This document shows, in pieces, positions 1 to 8,165 of a DNA stretch of 64,000 nucleotides. The position numbers were made by a program, and so were the translations under genes. The notes below the pieces were generated by a model. The model was not told where the DNA came from. It saw only the letters and a program-made list of their open reading frames with translations, and ran no database searches. This stretch comes from Paenibacillus etheri (GTDB taxonomy: Bacteria > Bacillota > Bacilli > Paenibacillales > Paenibacillaceae). The stretch lies in NCBI RefSeq assembly GCF_001012825.1, contig NZ_LCZJ02000037.1, positions 389,637 through 453,636 of the forward strand. Reading direction: 5' to 3'. Positions within the stretch are counted from its first letter, which is position 1. Every line of letters starts with the position of its first letter.

Positions 1-124
1 CATAGCTGATCGCCAATTTGAGCCGTGCTGCCAATTCCTTGCGCCCCGGGCCCTTCAATTCCTTCAGTTCTTCCTCTAATTGTGCCAATCCTTCTTTGGT
101 CAAGAACACTTCTTCATTAGACAT
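1..124 (-). CDS. greA: GreA/GreB-family transcription elongation factor, N-terminal part (cut by window edge)
   Basis: Only the first 41 codons are inside the window; the gene runs off the left edge. The readable protein begins MSNEEVFLTKEGLAQLEEEL and continues with a charged helical stretch (KELKGPGRKELAARLK) typical of the N-terminal coiled coil of GreA. This coiled coil enters the secondary channel of RNA polymerase and stimulates cleavage of backtracked transcripts. The ATG at 124 is preceded by AGGAG at a normal distance. Paralogues of GreA exist in Bacillales, so the exact orthologue cannot be fixed from this fragment. The acidic tip residues of the coiled coil lie outside the window. 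Confidence 0.75.
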   Translation of the reverse strand, partial: MSNEEVFLTKEGLAQLEEELKELKGPGRKELAARLKLAISY

Positions 125-184
125 GTATACAACTCCTATTTTGGATGCTTTATAATATTTTAACCTATATTTCACATTCATGCG

Positions 185-286
185 ACAAGCATAAACGCTT
201 TCGGCGTCCTTGTAAGGACGGCAAGCGTTTATGCGAGAAATATAAAAATTAAAGTATAGGTGCAAAACCTATACTTTCTTATATTT
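185..286 (+). repeat. Double-hairpin intergenic repeat, copy 1
   Basis: This is copy 1 of a roughly 100-bp element found five times in the window. Hairpin 1 has outer arms GCATAAACGC / GCGTTTATGC (perfect) and an inner CGTCC / GGACG stem. Hairpin 2 has an 11-bp perfect stem AAAGTATAGGT / ACCTATACTTT inside AATATAA / TTATATT arms. The right end (CTTATATTT) is followed directly by the A-tract of the minus-strand terminator at 288-326. It lies between the 5' end of the greA-like gene and the 3' end of the DUF6509 gene. Confidence 0.9.
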
Positions 287-287
287 A

Positions 288-326
288 AATAAAAATCCCT
301 GCCACAATTGAACATTGGGCAAGGAT
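288..326 (-). terminator. Intrinsic terminator of the DUF6509 gene
   Basis: On the minus strand, ATCCTTGCC pairs with GGCAGGGAT (one mismatch) across a 14-nt loop and is followed by TTTTTATTT. It lies just downstream of the stop codon at 342. The A/T tract touches repeat copy 1. Confidence 0.75.
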
Positions 327-341
327 GTCAATGCTGCATCA

Positions 342-629
342 TTATTCTGGCAAATGCTCTTTACAGAAAAGGAGTAATGCTGCTTCCTCGTCCTCTTCCA
401 TATCAAAATCAAGCAACTGGCCTGTTGTTGTCTCCTGTAGATCATAACTCACGATGCTAACCTGATCTTCATCCACTTTAATAATCGCTCTAGCGGAAAC
501 TCCATTCTCTACATAGAGCTCATCATCTTCTGGAACATCCAGTTGAACTACGAATTCATACCGTTTACCGGTTAGTATACCAAAAGGATCTTTAACATTC
601 TCCACGTTGTAGCTTGTAAATGTCAACAT
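342..629 (-). CDS. DUF6509-like small acidic protein
   Basis: A 95-residue acidic protein without signal peptide or membrane segment. The N-terminal half (SYNVENVKDPFGILTGKRYE) and the acidic segment VPEDDELYVENG resemble the small Bacillales family DUF6509, whose function is unknown. The length fits that family. The C-terminus is rich in Asp and Glu (DFDMEEDEEAALLLF). The ATG at 629 follows an AAGAGG-type ribosome binding site. The gene sits alone between the rlmN and greA-like genes in the same orientation and has its own terminator, so it is probably monocistronic or the tail of an rlmN transcript. The family assignment is from memory of sequence pattern, not a search. Confidence 0.6.
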   Translation of the reverse strand: MLTFTSYNVENVKDPFGILTGKRYEFVVQLDVPEDDELYVENGVSARAIIKVDEDQVSIVSYDLQETTTGQLLDFDMEEDEEAALLLFCKEHLPE

Positions 630-707
630 TGCTCAATCAACCTCTTTTCCTAATACCTGCCACGTCATTGTATCACAAAAAGCTGCATGAAGGGGTCAAC
701 CCGTCCC

Positions 708-1778
708 TCAGGCCATAGCTTTCGACTTCTTGATCTGTTTGCTTCGCAATTGTCCGCAGGCAGCATCAATATCTACACCATGCTCCAGACGAGTGCTTAC
801 ACTCACGCCCTGCTTCTTCAAGGTGTCAAAAAAGGCTCGCACGGTCTCCCGCTCACTTCTTTGATATTGACTGTGCTCATCGACTGGATTATAAGGAATC
901 AAGTTCACATTGACGAGCTGGCGCCGATCGCCGATTAGCTCGGTCAGCTCAAGCGCATGCTCCTTGCCGTCATTTACATCCTTCATCAGAATGTATTCTA
1001 ACGTAATTCTGCGATTTGTTTTTTCCAAATAATAATCTATGGACTCCATTAGCTTCTCAATTGGAATGGCCTTGTTAATCTTCATAATCTTCGTCCGTAG
1101 CTCATTATTAGGCGCGTGGAGCGATACTGCCAAGTTCACCTGTGTATTCGCATCGGCAAATTCAACGATTTTGTTAGCAAGCCCACTCGTCGATACAGTA
1201 ATGCCTCTTCCTGCGATGGCTAGTCCCTTATGGTCCTTAATAATCGATAAGAAATCGAGCAGGTTCTTGAAGTTGTCGAACGGTTCACCAATTCCCATGA
1301 CTACAACGTGACTTACCTTTTGTTCAAGGTTTGCTGCATCTAAATGCTGTTGGACCTTCATAATCTGCTCTACAATTTCACCGCTGGAAAGATCGCGACT
1401 CTTCGCTAACAGTCCACTAGCGCAAAAGCTACAGCCGATATTACATCCAACCTGAGTAGTGACACATACGGACAAACCGTATTTCTGTCTCATGAGCACT
1501 GTCTCGATCAGGTTGCCATCCTTCAAACGGAACAGGAACTTGATCGTCCCATCCGCAGACTCCTGCTTCACATGTTCTTCCAACGTATGGATCACATAGT
1601 GCTGCTCCAATAAATCTACACAATCTTTATTTACATCGAGCATTTCTGAGAATTCTGTAATCCGCTTCCGATAAAGCCAATCCCAGACCTGCGTAGCTCG
1701 AAATTTTTTATGTCCACGTTCTAACAGCCATGCCGCCAGTTGATCAAAAGTTAATCCATAAATGGATTCCATATTCAT
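708..1778 (-). CDS. rlmN: 23S rRNA (adenine-2503-C2)-methyltransferase RlmN
   Basis: Radical SAM enzyme that methylates C2 of A2503 in 23S rRNA (and A37 of some tRNAs), acting in the cytoplasm. The cluster-binding CxxxCxxC is visible as CNIGCSFC at residues 112-119, preceded by the substrate-loop pattern VCVTTQVG. The second catalytic Cys, which forms the methyl-protein intermediate, is in DIDAACGQL near residue 343. The motifs [12 protein letters not shown] and [11 protein letters not shown] are typical of the RlmN/Cfr family. At 356 residues it matches RlmN length. The absence of Cfr-specific context, and the housekeeping setting, favour RlmN over the resistance enzyme Cfr. An in-frame ATG lies 2 codons inside; AAAGAGG precedes the first ATG. 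Confidence 0.95.
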   Translation of the reverse strand: MNMESIYGLTFDQLAAWLLERGHKKFRATQVWDWLYRKRITEFSEMLDVNKDCVDLLEQHYVIHTLEEHVKQESADGTIKFLFRLKDGNLIETVLMRQKYGLSVCVTTQVGCNIGCSFCASGLLAKSRDLSSGEIVEQIMKVQQHLDAANLEQKVSHVVVMGIGEPFDNFKNLLDFLSIIKDHKGLAIAGRGITVSTSGLANKIVEFADANTQVNLAVSLHAPNNELRTKIMKINKAIPIEKLMESIDYYLEKTNRRITLEYILMKDVNDGKEHALELTELIGDRRQLVNVNLIPYNPVDEHSQYQRSERETVRAFFDTLKKQGVSVSTRLEHGVDIDAACGQLRSKQIKKSKAMA

Positions 1779-1933
1779 TCGTTACCTCTTTTCAAAACGT
1801 TAAAGTTCAGTCCATCACTACTCATTGTCTCAAATTTTTTTTATTTAAACAAGGGGAGTTGTAGCGCAGCGTCGAAGTTTACACCATTAGAAGTCCGTTC
1901 TATGAAATTACATCTGAGGAGAGATCGAATTAA

Positions 1934-2995
1934 ATGAGCTCAACAGCAATAAAAATCATCGGTTTTGCCCTTCTAGCTGCCGTTCTAATCTTTGGCAGCT
2001 TTTTACTGTATATTACCATTACCGATTATAAGCCGAAGGAGACTACTCCGCTAAAGGTAAACCATAATCAGGAACAAATGATGAAGCAGGGAGAATCTTT
2101 TTCAATAACCACCTTTAATATTGGCTATGCTGGGCTGGATAAGGATCAGGATTTCTTTATGGATGGAGGTACCAAATCACGTTCAAGCAGCGAGGGACAA
2201 ACGAAGGTAAATCTTGAGGCAATAGCTTCTCTAATGGCCACTTCAGGCTCGGAGCTATTCATGTTGCAGGAGGTGGACGTCGATTCTTCCCGTAGCAACC
2301 ATATAGATGAGGTCTCCTTCTTATCGAATACCTTCTCTGATTACAGCAATGTATTCGCGACGAACTACAAGGTACCTTGGGTGCCGATTCCTGTTCTTGA
2401 TCCGATGGGCTCGGTGAATAGCGGTTTATTAACCTTATCTAAATTCGGCAGCACAAGTAACGTTAGATATGATCTTCCGGGAAAAGAAAGCTGGCCTCGT
2501 CAACTGTTTGAACTTGACCGCGCCTTTATGGAGAGCAGATTCCCCGTCGATAACGGGAAAGAACTGATCATGATCAATCTTCATTTATCAGCCTTTGACC
2601 AAGGCGGGACGATTCGTAAGCAGCAATTAGAATATCTTTTGACTTATATTCAGAGAGAAAATGATAAAGGCAATTACCTCATCTTAGGCGGAGACTGGAA
2701 TCATTCTTTACCGGGCACAACTCCAGAAGCCTTCAAGACCACCCAAGCTTGGCCGGAATGGCTACAGAAGTTCCCTGAAGATTTCAAACCGGAGGGCTTT
2801 CAGTGGGCTGTCGATGCTAAAGTGCCGTCCGTCCGGACACTTGATGTAGCTTATTCAGAAGGTGTAAATTTCCGCGCTGTCATTGATGGCTTCCTAGTCT
2901 CACCGAATATCACAATAAGTGGCGTACAGGGTCATGACCTATCTTTTGAACACAGCGACCACAACCCTGTAACAGCTACTCTTATTCTAAAATAG
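1934..2995 (+). CDS. Membrane-anchored endonuclease/exonuclease/phosphatase (EEP) family protein
   Basis: A 353-residue protein with one N-terminal membrane segment (about residues 6-27, IKIIGFALLAAVLIFGSFLL), so the catalytic domain probably faces outside. EEP-superfamily features are visible: ITTFNIGYAG near residue 58 (metal-binding Asn), MLQEVDVDSSRS (catalytic Glu), NLHLSAFDQGG, LGGDWNHSLPG (Asp and Asn of the active site) and the C-terminal SDHNPVTATL His. All key residues seem intact, so it should be an active phosphodiesterase or nuclease; the substrate is unknown. GAGGAGA lies 9 bases before the ATG. It is divergent from rlmN and convergent with the deacetylase gene. Confidence 0.8.
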   Translation: MSSTAIKIIGFALLAAVLIFGSFLLYITITDYKPKETTPLKVNHNQEQMMKQGESFSITTFNIGYAGLDKDQDFFMDGGTKSRSSSEGQTKVNLEAIASLMATSGSELFMLQEVDVDSSRSNHIDEVSFLSNTFSDYSNVFATNYKVPWVPIPVLDPMGSVNSGLLTLSKFGSTSNVRYDLPGKESWPRQLFELDRAFMESRFPVDNGKELIMINLHLSAFDQGGTIRKQQLEYLLTYIQRENDKGNYLILGGDWNHSLPGTTPEAFKTTQAWPEWLQKFPEDFKPEGFQWAVDAKVPSVRTLDVAYSEGVNFRAVIDGFLVSPNITISGVQGHDLSFEHSDHNPVTATLILK

Positions 2996-3018
2996 GACCT
3001 AATCATGGATCATTGATG

Positions 3019-4317
3019 TTACTTAAATATGACGAATTTCATGTTTTTCCCTTGTAGATATTGAATGATAGCAGGTAATGCCTCTACGGTAATCTTCTTT
3101 TCGTGAAAAAGATATACGCCACCGGACGGATCAGTATGATGAACAAATTGAATGACGTCTTCTGGGGTCTTGCGTCTCCAATCCTCAGAATCACGATTCC
3201 ATAACAATACCTTCATCTGCTGTTCTGTCACTTTGGCTGCTAACTTATCATTAATCGCACCATATGGCGGCCGAAAAACAGTAATCGGCGATTGCGTGAT
3301 TTGCTCCAATACCTGGTTAGCCTTCGCCAAATTATTCTGATTCTCCTTAACCCCATTGTCGGTCATCTTGCTATGATCCCACGAATGACTTCCAATCGTC
3401 ATCTGATGCTCATTCGCATACTTAACCGCTTCCACATTACGAGCGACCTTATTCCCAACAAATAAAAAGGTGGCTGCCACCTCATGTTCTACTAGAATAT
3501 CTACGATTTCTTTCGTATACTTCGACGGGCCATCATCAAATGACAAAGCCACGTAACCCTTCGGCAGACTATATTTGTATTTATCCCCGGTTAGTTTATA
3601 CTCCTCATACCGCTTTGTCTGTTCTTGAGGAGGCTCTGATGGTTCTGGTGCAGGCTTAGAAGGCTCTGGCGTAGGCTCAGACTCATCTTGCTGGATAGGG
3701 GCCGTTTCTATTTTACCAATGGGAGGGATAAACGGTAGAGAGACAATTTGATCGATCTCCTCAGCGCTGGCGCCTAGTGAGGGACCTTCCAATCCTTCTG
3801 CACGGTCCATATCTTGACCACCCATTCGAAGAGACAACAATACAACAATTAAACAAGCGAACATGATACTCTGCAGTGCAAGTCTTCCAATCGGTCTTTT
3901 GCTCTTCCTTTTTCTTAGTTTACGTGCTGGATGTATAGAGGGTGGCGTAGTTTCAACAGCAATCTCTTCCTGTACATGGGGATCGTCCTCTTGCTTTAAT
4001 TGAAGAAGCTGAGACACATAATATTCAGAGCAGGCAAAATACATGGTTTCGCTGAAGGTTTGGTTCATAATAATCAGTGTACTGTAATAACTATTACGAA
4101 AAGGATCCCACTTCGGATACAAAGACAATCTCATTCTTTCCCCGAAATAGGGAGCCAGCGCGTTAAGTTGTTCATATGTAAATTCATCTATGGTTAGCAT
4201 GCGTCTGGCATACCCGATATCACGGGTTAAACCTATCTCAATCTGATAACCGGCCTGTTCATGCTCAAGCGACAGCAACTCAATCATTAGAACAGTACTC
4301 GGTTCATTCATTGCCAT
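3019..4317 (-). CDS. Membrane-anchored polysaccharide deacetylase (NodB domain)
   Basis: A 432-residue protein. The first 140 residues form a cytoplasmic-looking domain, followed by a basic stretch (RKLRKRKSKR) and one membrane segment near residues 147-165. A Pro/Glu-rich linker (PTPEPSKPAPEPSEPPQEQ) then leads to an exported NodB domain. Deacetylase motifs are intact: ALSFDDGPS (catalytic Asp and metal Asp), SHSWDHSKM (metal His pair), FRPPYGA (catalytic-side Arg) and YLFHEK (His). It probably removes N-acetyl groups from peptidoglycan or another wall glycan. The stop of the upstream coiled-coil gene is 5 bases before this ATG, and the GGAG that serves as ribosome binding site lies inside that gene, so the two are translationally coupled. 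Confidence 0.85.
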   Translation of the reverse strand: MAMNEPSTVLMIELLSLEHEQAGYQIEIGLTRDIGYARRMLTIDEFTYEQLNALAPYFGERMRLSLYPKWDPFRNSYYSTLIIMNQTFSETMYFACSEYYVSQLLQLKQEDDPHVQEEIAVETTPPSIHPARKLRKRKSKRPIGRLALQSIMFACLIVVLLSLRMGGQDMDRAEGLEGPSLGASAEEIDQIVSLPFIPPIGKIETAPIQQDESEPTPEPSKPAPEPSEPPQEQTKRYEEYKLTGDKYKYSLPKGYVALSFDDGPSKYTKEIVDILVEHEVAATFLFVGNKVARNVEAVKYANEHQMTIGSHSWDHSKMTDNGVKENQNNLAKANQVLEQITQSPITVFRPPYGAINDKLAAKVTEQQMKVLLWNRDSEDWRRKTPEDVIQFVHHTDPSGGVYLFHEKKITVEALPAIIQYLQGKNMKFVIFK

Positions 4318-4322
4318 AAATC

Positions 4323-5045
4323 TTATGTATCTCCGTTTTCATCATTTCGTCCCGCAAGCGTGCTTCCATTCCCAAAAGGGACGGTCATGCGATTGGTAAA
4401 ATCGCTGATCATACCGGAGAGATATGCTTTTTCTTGGCGGATCGTATCGTATTTCTGTCTTAAATGCGCGTTCTCAGTTTCAATCCGTCCGAGCTTCTCT
4501 TCCAGATCGTTCATCTTCTTGAGCTTCTCTGCATGAGCCTCGTTATGCTTTTGGATCAGATTCACATACTTCTGATGCTCCAGATCGATCGCACTCTTTA
4601 ATTCTTCAATCTCTGCAGTGAGGGTAGTCTGAAGCTCCCGATAATCCTCCAGCACTTGATCGACTTTCAGATTCTTCTCAATCAATTTATGCTCGAGCTC
4701 TCGAACGTTCTTCTCTCTTTCCTCAATCACTTTATTGAGGTTCTTCATGTCCCGGTTCAAACGCTCAACATGGCTGCTGGAATGAGTCAACCGATCCTGA
4801 AGTTCATTAATATTCGTCTCCGCATGCTGTCTGGCCTGAATGATCTGCTCCACGGAGAAGATCAAATCGAGTGATTTTTTATCAAGCGGCGCTTTCCCCG
4901 TAGTAACCACTCCTGCTAAAGTCTCGCCAGCGGTCTGGTCCTCTACTTCCTCGCCCTGCTCTTCTGATAATTGCACCTTTTGAACCATACCCGGTTGGGA
5001 CTGCTTATCCACTGGATCTTTCTTTTTAAAAAAGGGAGAAATCAT
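4323..5045 (-). CDS. Coiled-coil protein coupled to polysaccharide deacetylase
   Basis: A cytoplasmic protein of about 240 residues, not recognised. The N-terminus (MISPFFKKKDP) is basic. A Gly/Glu-rich segment follows, and residues from about 75 to 215 are a continuous heptad-rich coiled coil with many Glu, Lys, Asn and Leu residues. The tail is NRMTVPFGNGSTLAG. The longest frame opens with GTG at 5057, but GAGGTG there is the ribosome binding site and the ATG at 5045 is correctly spaced, so I take 5045. It is the first gene of a two-gene unit with the deacetylase. A scaffold or localisation role for the wall enzyme is inference only. Confidence 0.7.
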   Translation of the reverse strand: MISPFFKKKDPVDKQSQPGMVQKVQLSEEQGEEVEDQTAGETLAGVVTTGKAPLDKKSLDLIFSVEQIIQARQHAETNINELQDRLTHSSSHVERLNRDMKNLNKVIEEREKNVRELEHKLIEKNLKVDQVLEDYRELQTTLTAEIEELKSAIDLEHQKYVNLIQKHNEAHAEKLKKMNDLEEKLGRIETENAHLRQKYDTIRQEKAYLSGMISDFTNRMTVPFGNGSTLAGRNDENGDT

Positions 5046-5192
5046 TGATCTTATCACCTCAATTATAAAAAAATGTCAAAAAATGTCGAGTGCCCACGAG
5101 TCTATTATAGTTTACTTGTCTTGTCTGTAAGTGAGCCTTTATATCTAACTTTTTGAATTGGATCAAAAGACCTAAATTCTTGCCCGTAACAT

Positions 5193-5216
5193 AAAAAAAG
5201 CACCCTTGCGGGTGCT
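5193..5216 (-). terminator. Intrinsic terminator of the exported helical protein gene
   Basis: On the minus strand AGCACCC pairs perfectly with GGGTGCT across a GCAA tetraloop and is followed by seven T. Confidence 0.9.
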
Positions 5217-5222
5217 CTGGTT

Positions 5223-5885
5223 TCAATTGAATTTATCAGGGAATTGTTTAACAATACCCTCGGTTAGTAGATCTCCAAACATAATCATATGCTCCAGACC
5301 TTTATCGAAAGCGACGATTTCAGCATCCCAATCCTTTTTAACCCTAGCTGTCACATCATCCGTAATCAGCTCCAAATGTTCATGAAACATCTCTTTCAAT
5401 TGTTCATACGAGTATTTGGGATTCTGTGCGCTAAGGAACTTAGCAATGTCATCAGCGTTGTCATACCACTCTTTATTGTATTTTTCCAAATCTGTCTGAT
5501 TGTTAGAAAGCACAGCCGCAACCACTTTTCCGGCAATAAGGATATGCTCCCGTAATAATTGAGCTAGCTTATCTCCTACTGCCTCACCGTAATAAGGCTT
5601 ATAAACATTCCCTATCTCCTGCTGATTCTGTAGCAGCCTAGCCAGTACCTTCTCTTTGTCCTCGGAATTAGCAAAGGCGCTAACTATGTAGTTTTTCGTC
5701 CATATCACATGATCGCTCCATAGTTTTCTGAAGGTATCTTTAAGCTCTATCACGGAGGGCGTTAAGCATTGCTTGTGTGAACTCTTTTTCTCTTTGGATG
5801 CAGCATCGGCAGTTACGGGCATTACACTCACAACAAGAAACATAAACAACAAAGTTAGCTTGACAATCAAAAACTTAGGCTTCAA
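5223..5885 (-). CDS. Exported all-helical protein of unknown function
   Basis: The N-terminus is a signal peptide: basic MKPKFLIVK, hydrophobic LTLLFMFLVVSVM, then an Ala-rich cleavage region before AASKEKK. The mature part is predicted all-helical, with recurrent patterns LWSDHVIWTKNYI, HEHLELITDDV and FDKGLEHMIMFGDLLTEGI. I recognise this as a family repeated in Bacillus and Paenibacillus genomes (sometimes misnamed in annotations), without known activity. The longest frame starts at ATG 5909 with no ribosome binding site; AAAGGAGA lies before the in-frame TTG at 5885, which gives a standard signal peptide, so I choose 5885. It is a single gene with its own terminator. Confidence 0.7.
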   Translation of the reverse strand: MKPKFLIVKLTLLFMFLVVSVMPVTADAASKEKKSSHKQCLTPSVIELKDTFRKLWSDHVIWTKNYIVSAFANSEDKEKVLARLLQNQQEIGNVYKPYYGEAVGDKLAQLLREHILIAGKVVAAVLSNNQTDLEKYNKEWYDNADDIAKFLSAQNPKYSYEQLKEMFHEHLELITDDVTARVKKDWDAEIVAFDKGLEHMIMFGDLLTEGIVKQFPDKFN

Positions 5886-5974
5886 TATGACCGATCTCCT
5901 TTTAAGCATCTATTAAACATCTTGTATAGTGTGTACCGATGCTTTTATTTCATTCATGGGCATTTTTCAAGATA

Positions 5975-6003
5975 CAAAAAAAGCACCGTCATTAGACGGC
6001 GCC
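5975..6003 (-). terminator. Intrinsic terminator of the GIY-YIG gene
   Basis: On the minus strand GGCGCCGTC pairs with GACGGTGC(T) (one G-T wobble) across a TAAT loop and is followed by seven T. Confidence 0.85.
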
Positions 6004-6015
6004 CCTTCCATAAGT

Positions 6016-6372
6016 TTATCTAAACATCACTTTATCTACATTGTATTTAGACTTCAATTCATTAATGATATATGTTTCATAAATTTCTCTGTGAACAGGA
6101 CTTTCGATTAAACATACATCAATTCTGGTGACCTCGTCCCGATGCAGCTTGATATCAGATACGGTATCTTCAAAATGTTTTTTGATTCTTGGTCTTAGCT
6201 TTCTCGCTTTACCTACAAACAACAGCTCATCTTGGTCATTATAGAACATAAAGATACCGCCGTAATCTCTTGGGATCAGGTGAAAATCAGTGAATCCGTA
6301 AATATTGCTTAACTGCGGGTTGATTTGTTTAGTAATACTAACATCCACATTGGGAATGGTTATGTTGATCAT
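6016..6372 (-). CDS. GIY-YIG nuclease-like protein
   Basis: A 118-residue protein made almost entirely of a GIY-YIG domain. The first strand reads GGIFMFYN (the GIY position is GIF) and the second LLFVGKARKLRPRIKKHF (the YIG position is FVG), with the conserved catalytic-type Arg in LRPRIKKHF. A downstream Glu (HREIYETYIINELKSKYN) fits the metal-binding Glu of the fold. The same arrangement is seen in UvrC N-termini and in small stand-alone nucleotide-excision-like proteins. The Tyr of both signature motifs is replaced by Phe, so catalysis is uncertain. Monocistronic, with its own terminator at 5975-6003. Confidence 0.75.
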   Translation of the reverse strand: MINITIPNVDVSITKQINPQLSNIYGFTDFHLIPRDYGGIFMFYNDQDELLFVGKARKLRPRIKKHFEDTVSDIKLHRDEVTRIDVCLIESPVHREIYETYIINELKSKYNVDKVMFR

Positions 6373-6525
6373 TTTAGCTCACGTCCTCTTTCTATATAGG
6401 AGTAAATAGTATCATAAGTTAGCCTTTTATTCTATCTTTCACAATAAACCTTGCTCTTTATTCTGCCTTGATCTGACAACTCATTAGAGCATGAACTGTC
6501 TCTGTTAGCCCTTGCTTGTGATTTT

Positions 6526-6555
6526 CCTCATGAGGGTATTATAAATATTAAGGTA
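6526..6555 (+). promoter_or_regulatory. Probable sigma-A promoter of the peptide transporter with a palindrome in the spacer
   Basis: TTGTGA at 6526-6531 and TATAAA at 6550-6555 are separated by 18 bases. The spacer contains the palindrome CCTCATGAGG (6536-6545), a possible operator. No transcript data; motif reading only. Confidence 0.5.
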
Positions 6556-6613
6556 GTGTAGTATTGTGTTAACTTCATGCAAAGAGCAATTAGCATCTAG
6601 GGGGATTTGATTC

Positions 6614-8104
6614 ATGTCAGCAACAGACAGGCAAAAAATTGTAGATAGTGTCCCACAAACCGGATTTTTTGGACATCCAAAGGGACTATTTACACTCTTC
6701 TTTACTGAATTTTGGGAACGTTTTTCCTATTATGGCATGAGAGCGATCCTTGTTTACTACATGTATTATGAAGTAAGCAAAGGCGGGCTCGGATTTCCAG
6801 AGGATATGGCCCTTTCGATTATGTCTATCTATGGATCACTCGTATATATGTCTGGAATTATAGGTGGATGGCTTGCGGATCGGATTTTCGGAACTTCTAA
6901 GGCTGTCTTTTACGGTGGCGTTCTCATTATGTTCGGGCATATTTTACTGGCGATACCGGGAAATGCCACACTTTTCTTTGCTTCAATGATTATGATCGTG
7001 CTTGGAACCGGACTTCTTAAGCCCAATGTATCAAGTATTGTAGGCGAAATATATAGCGAACAAGATAACCGCCGCGACGCTGCTTTCAGCATTTTTTATA
7101 TGGGTATTAACCTCGGCGGATTCCTCTCTCCACTAATTGTAGGCGCTGTAGGTATGAATAATTTCCATCTAGGCTTCTCGATTGCCGCAATCGGAATGTT
7201 TATCGGACTAGTTGTTTACGTAGTGACTCGCACCAAAAATCTAGGTCTGGCGGGTACGATTGTACACAACCCGATTCCAGCCGAACAAAAGAAAAAAATA
7301 TTTACTTGGATTGGTATTGGAGTAGTGGTGCTAGCTGTATTAGTTACGGTCGGCATTCTTACTGGAGCACTTACCTTTGAGACATTCATTAAGATCGTAG
7401 GGGTTTTAGGACTACTTATTCCTACAATGTACTTTATTGTGATGTACCGCAGTCCCAAGACAACAGCTGTAGAGCGATCACGGATTCTCGCGTACATCCC
7501 TTTATTTATCGCTTCGATTATGTTCTGGGCGATTCAGGAACAAACTTCAACAGTTCTAGCAAGCTTTGCTGATAAGCGCACCCAGTTGGATTTTGCAGGC
7601 ATGCATATTTCTCCTGCTTGGTTCCAGTCGCTTAACCCGCTGTTCATCATCGCCCTTGCACCTGCATTTGCATGGATTTGGTTAAAGCTCGGTAACCGTC
7701 AACCATCGATTCCTCAAAAGTTCTCACTTGGTTTATTGTTTGCCGGTCTGTCCTTCCTAGTAATCCTGGTACCGGCTTACTTCGGTGGAGCCAATTCACT
7801 GGTGAATCCATTATGGCTGGTTCTCAGCTACTTTATCGTCGTAATTGGGGAACTATGCTTGTCACCTGTTGGCCTCTCGGCAACGACCAAACTGGCACCA
7901 GCTGCTTTTACTGCTCAGATGATGAGTATGTGGTTCTTGTCCAATGCTGCTGCGCAAGCTATTAACGCTCAGATTGTGAAGTTCTATACCCCGGATACCG
8001 AAATGCTATACTTCGGAGTCATCGGTGGAGTTGCCATTGTTCTCGCCGTAATTCTATTCTTGTTCTCTTCTAAGATTCAGAATTTCATGAAGGGTATACG
8101 TTAA
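6614..8104 (+). CDS. dtpT: Proton-coupled oligopeptide transporter (POT/PTR family)
   Basis: A 496-residue membrane protein with about 14 hydrophobic segments, as expected for bacterial POT transporters that import di- and tripeptides with protons. The first-helix signature is clear: FFTEFWERFSYYGMRAILVYYM holds the ExxERF-type motif needed for proton coupling, reading EFWERF. The PTR2 signature is visible around residues 84-125 (GGWLADRIFGTSKAVFYGG and GTGLLKPNVSSIVGEIY), with the NPVSS-like segment as KPNVSS. The C-terminal half has WAIQEQTSTVLASFAD (the QEQ region) and GELCLSPVGLS. The start ATG at 6614 has AGGGGGA before it. Single gene with a strong terminator. Confidence 0.9.
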   Translation: MSATDRQKIVDSVPQTGFFGHPKGLFTLFFTEFWERFSYYGMRAILVYYMYYEVSKGGLGFPEDMALSIMSIYGSLVYMSGIIGGWLADRIFGTSKAVFYGGVLIMFGHILLAIPGNATLFFASMIMIVLGTGLLKPNVSSIVGEIYSEQDNRRDAAFSIFYMGINLGGFLSPLIVGAVGMNNFHLGFSIAAIGMFIGLVVYVVTRTKNLGLAGTIVHNPIPAEQKKKIFTWIGIGVVVLAVLVTVGILTGALTFETFIKIVGVLGLLIPTMYFIVMYRSPKTTAVERSRILAYIPLFIASIMFWAIQEQTSTVLASFADKRTQLDFAGMHISPAWFQSLNPLFIIALAPAFAWIWLKLGNRQPSIPQKFSLGLLFAGLSFLVILVPAYFGGANSLVNPLWLVLSYFIVVIGELCLSPVGLSATTKLAPAAFTAQMMSMWFLSNAAAQAINAQIVKFYTPDTEMLYFGVIGGVAIVLAVILFLFSSKIQNFMKGIR

Positions 8105-8110
8105 ACATAT

Positions 8111-8144
8111 AAGGCTGCCGGGAATACACCGGCAGCCTTTTTTG
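8111..8144 (+). terminator. Intrinsic terminator of the peptide transporter
   Basis: AAGGCTGCCGG pairs with CCGGCAGCCTT and six T follow on the plus strand. The reverse strand lacks a T-run, so it acts for the plus-strand gene. Confidence 0.9.
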
Positions 8145-8165
8145 AGTCCATATTCTAAGCTAGGT

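Noticed and set aside
708-1778. RlmN as the resistance methyltransferase Cfr
   Set aside because: Length, overall motif spacing and housekeeping context fit RlmN; there is no mobile element nearby.
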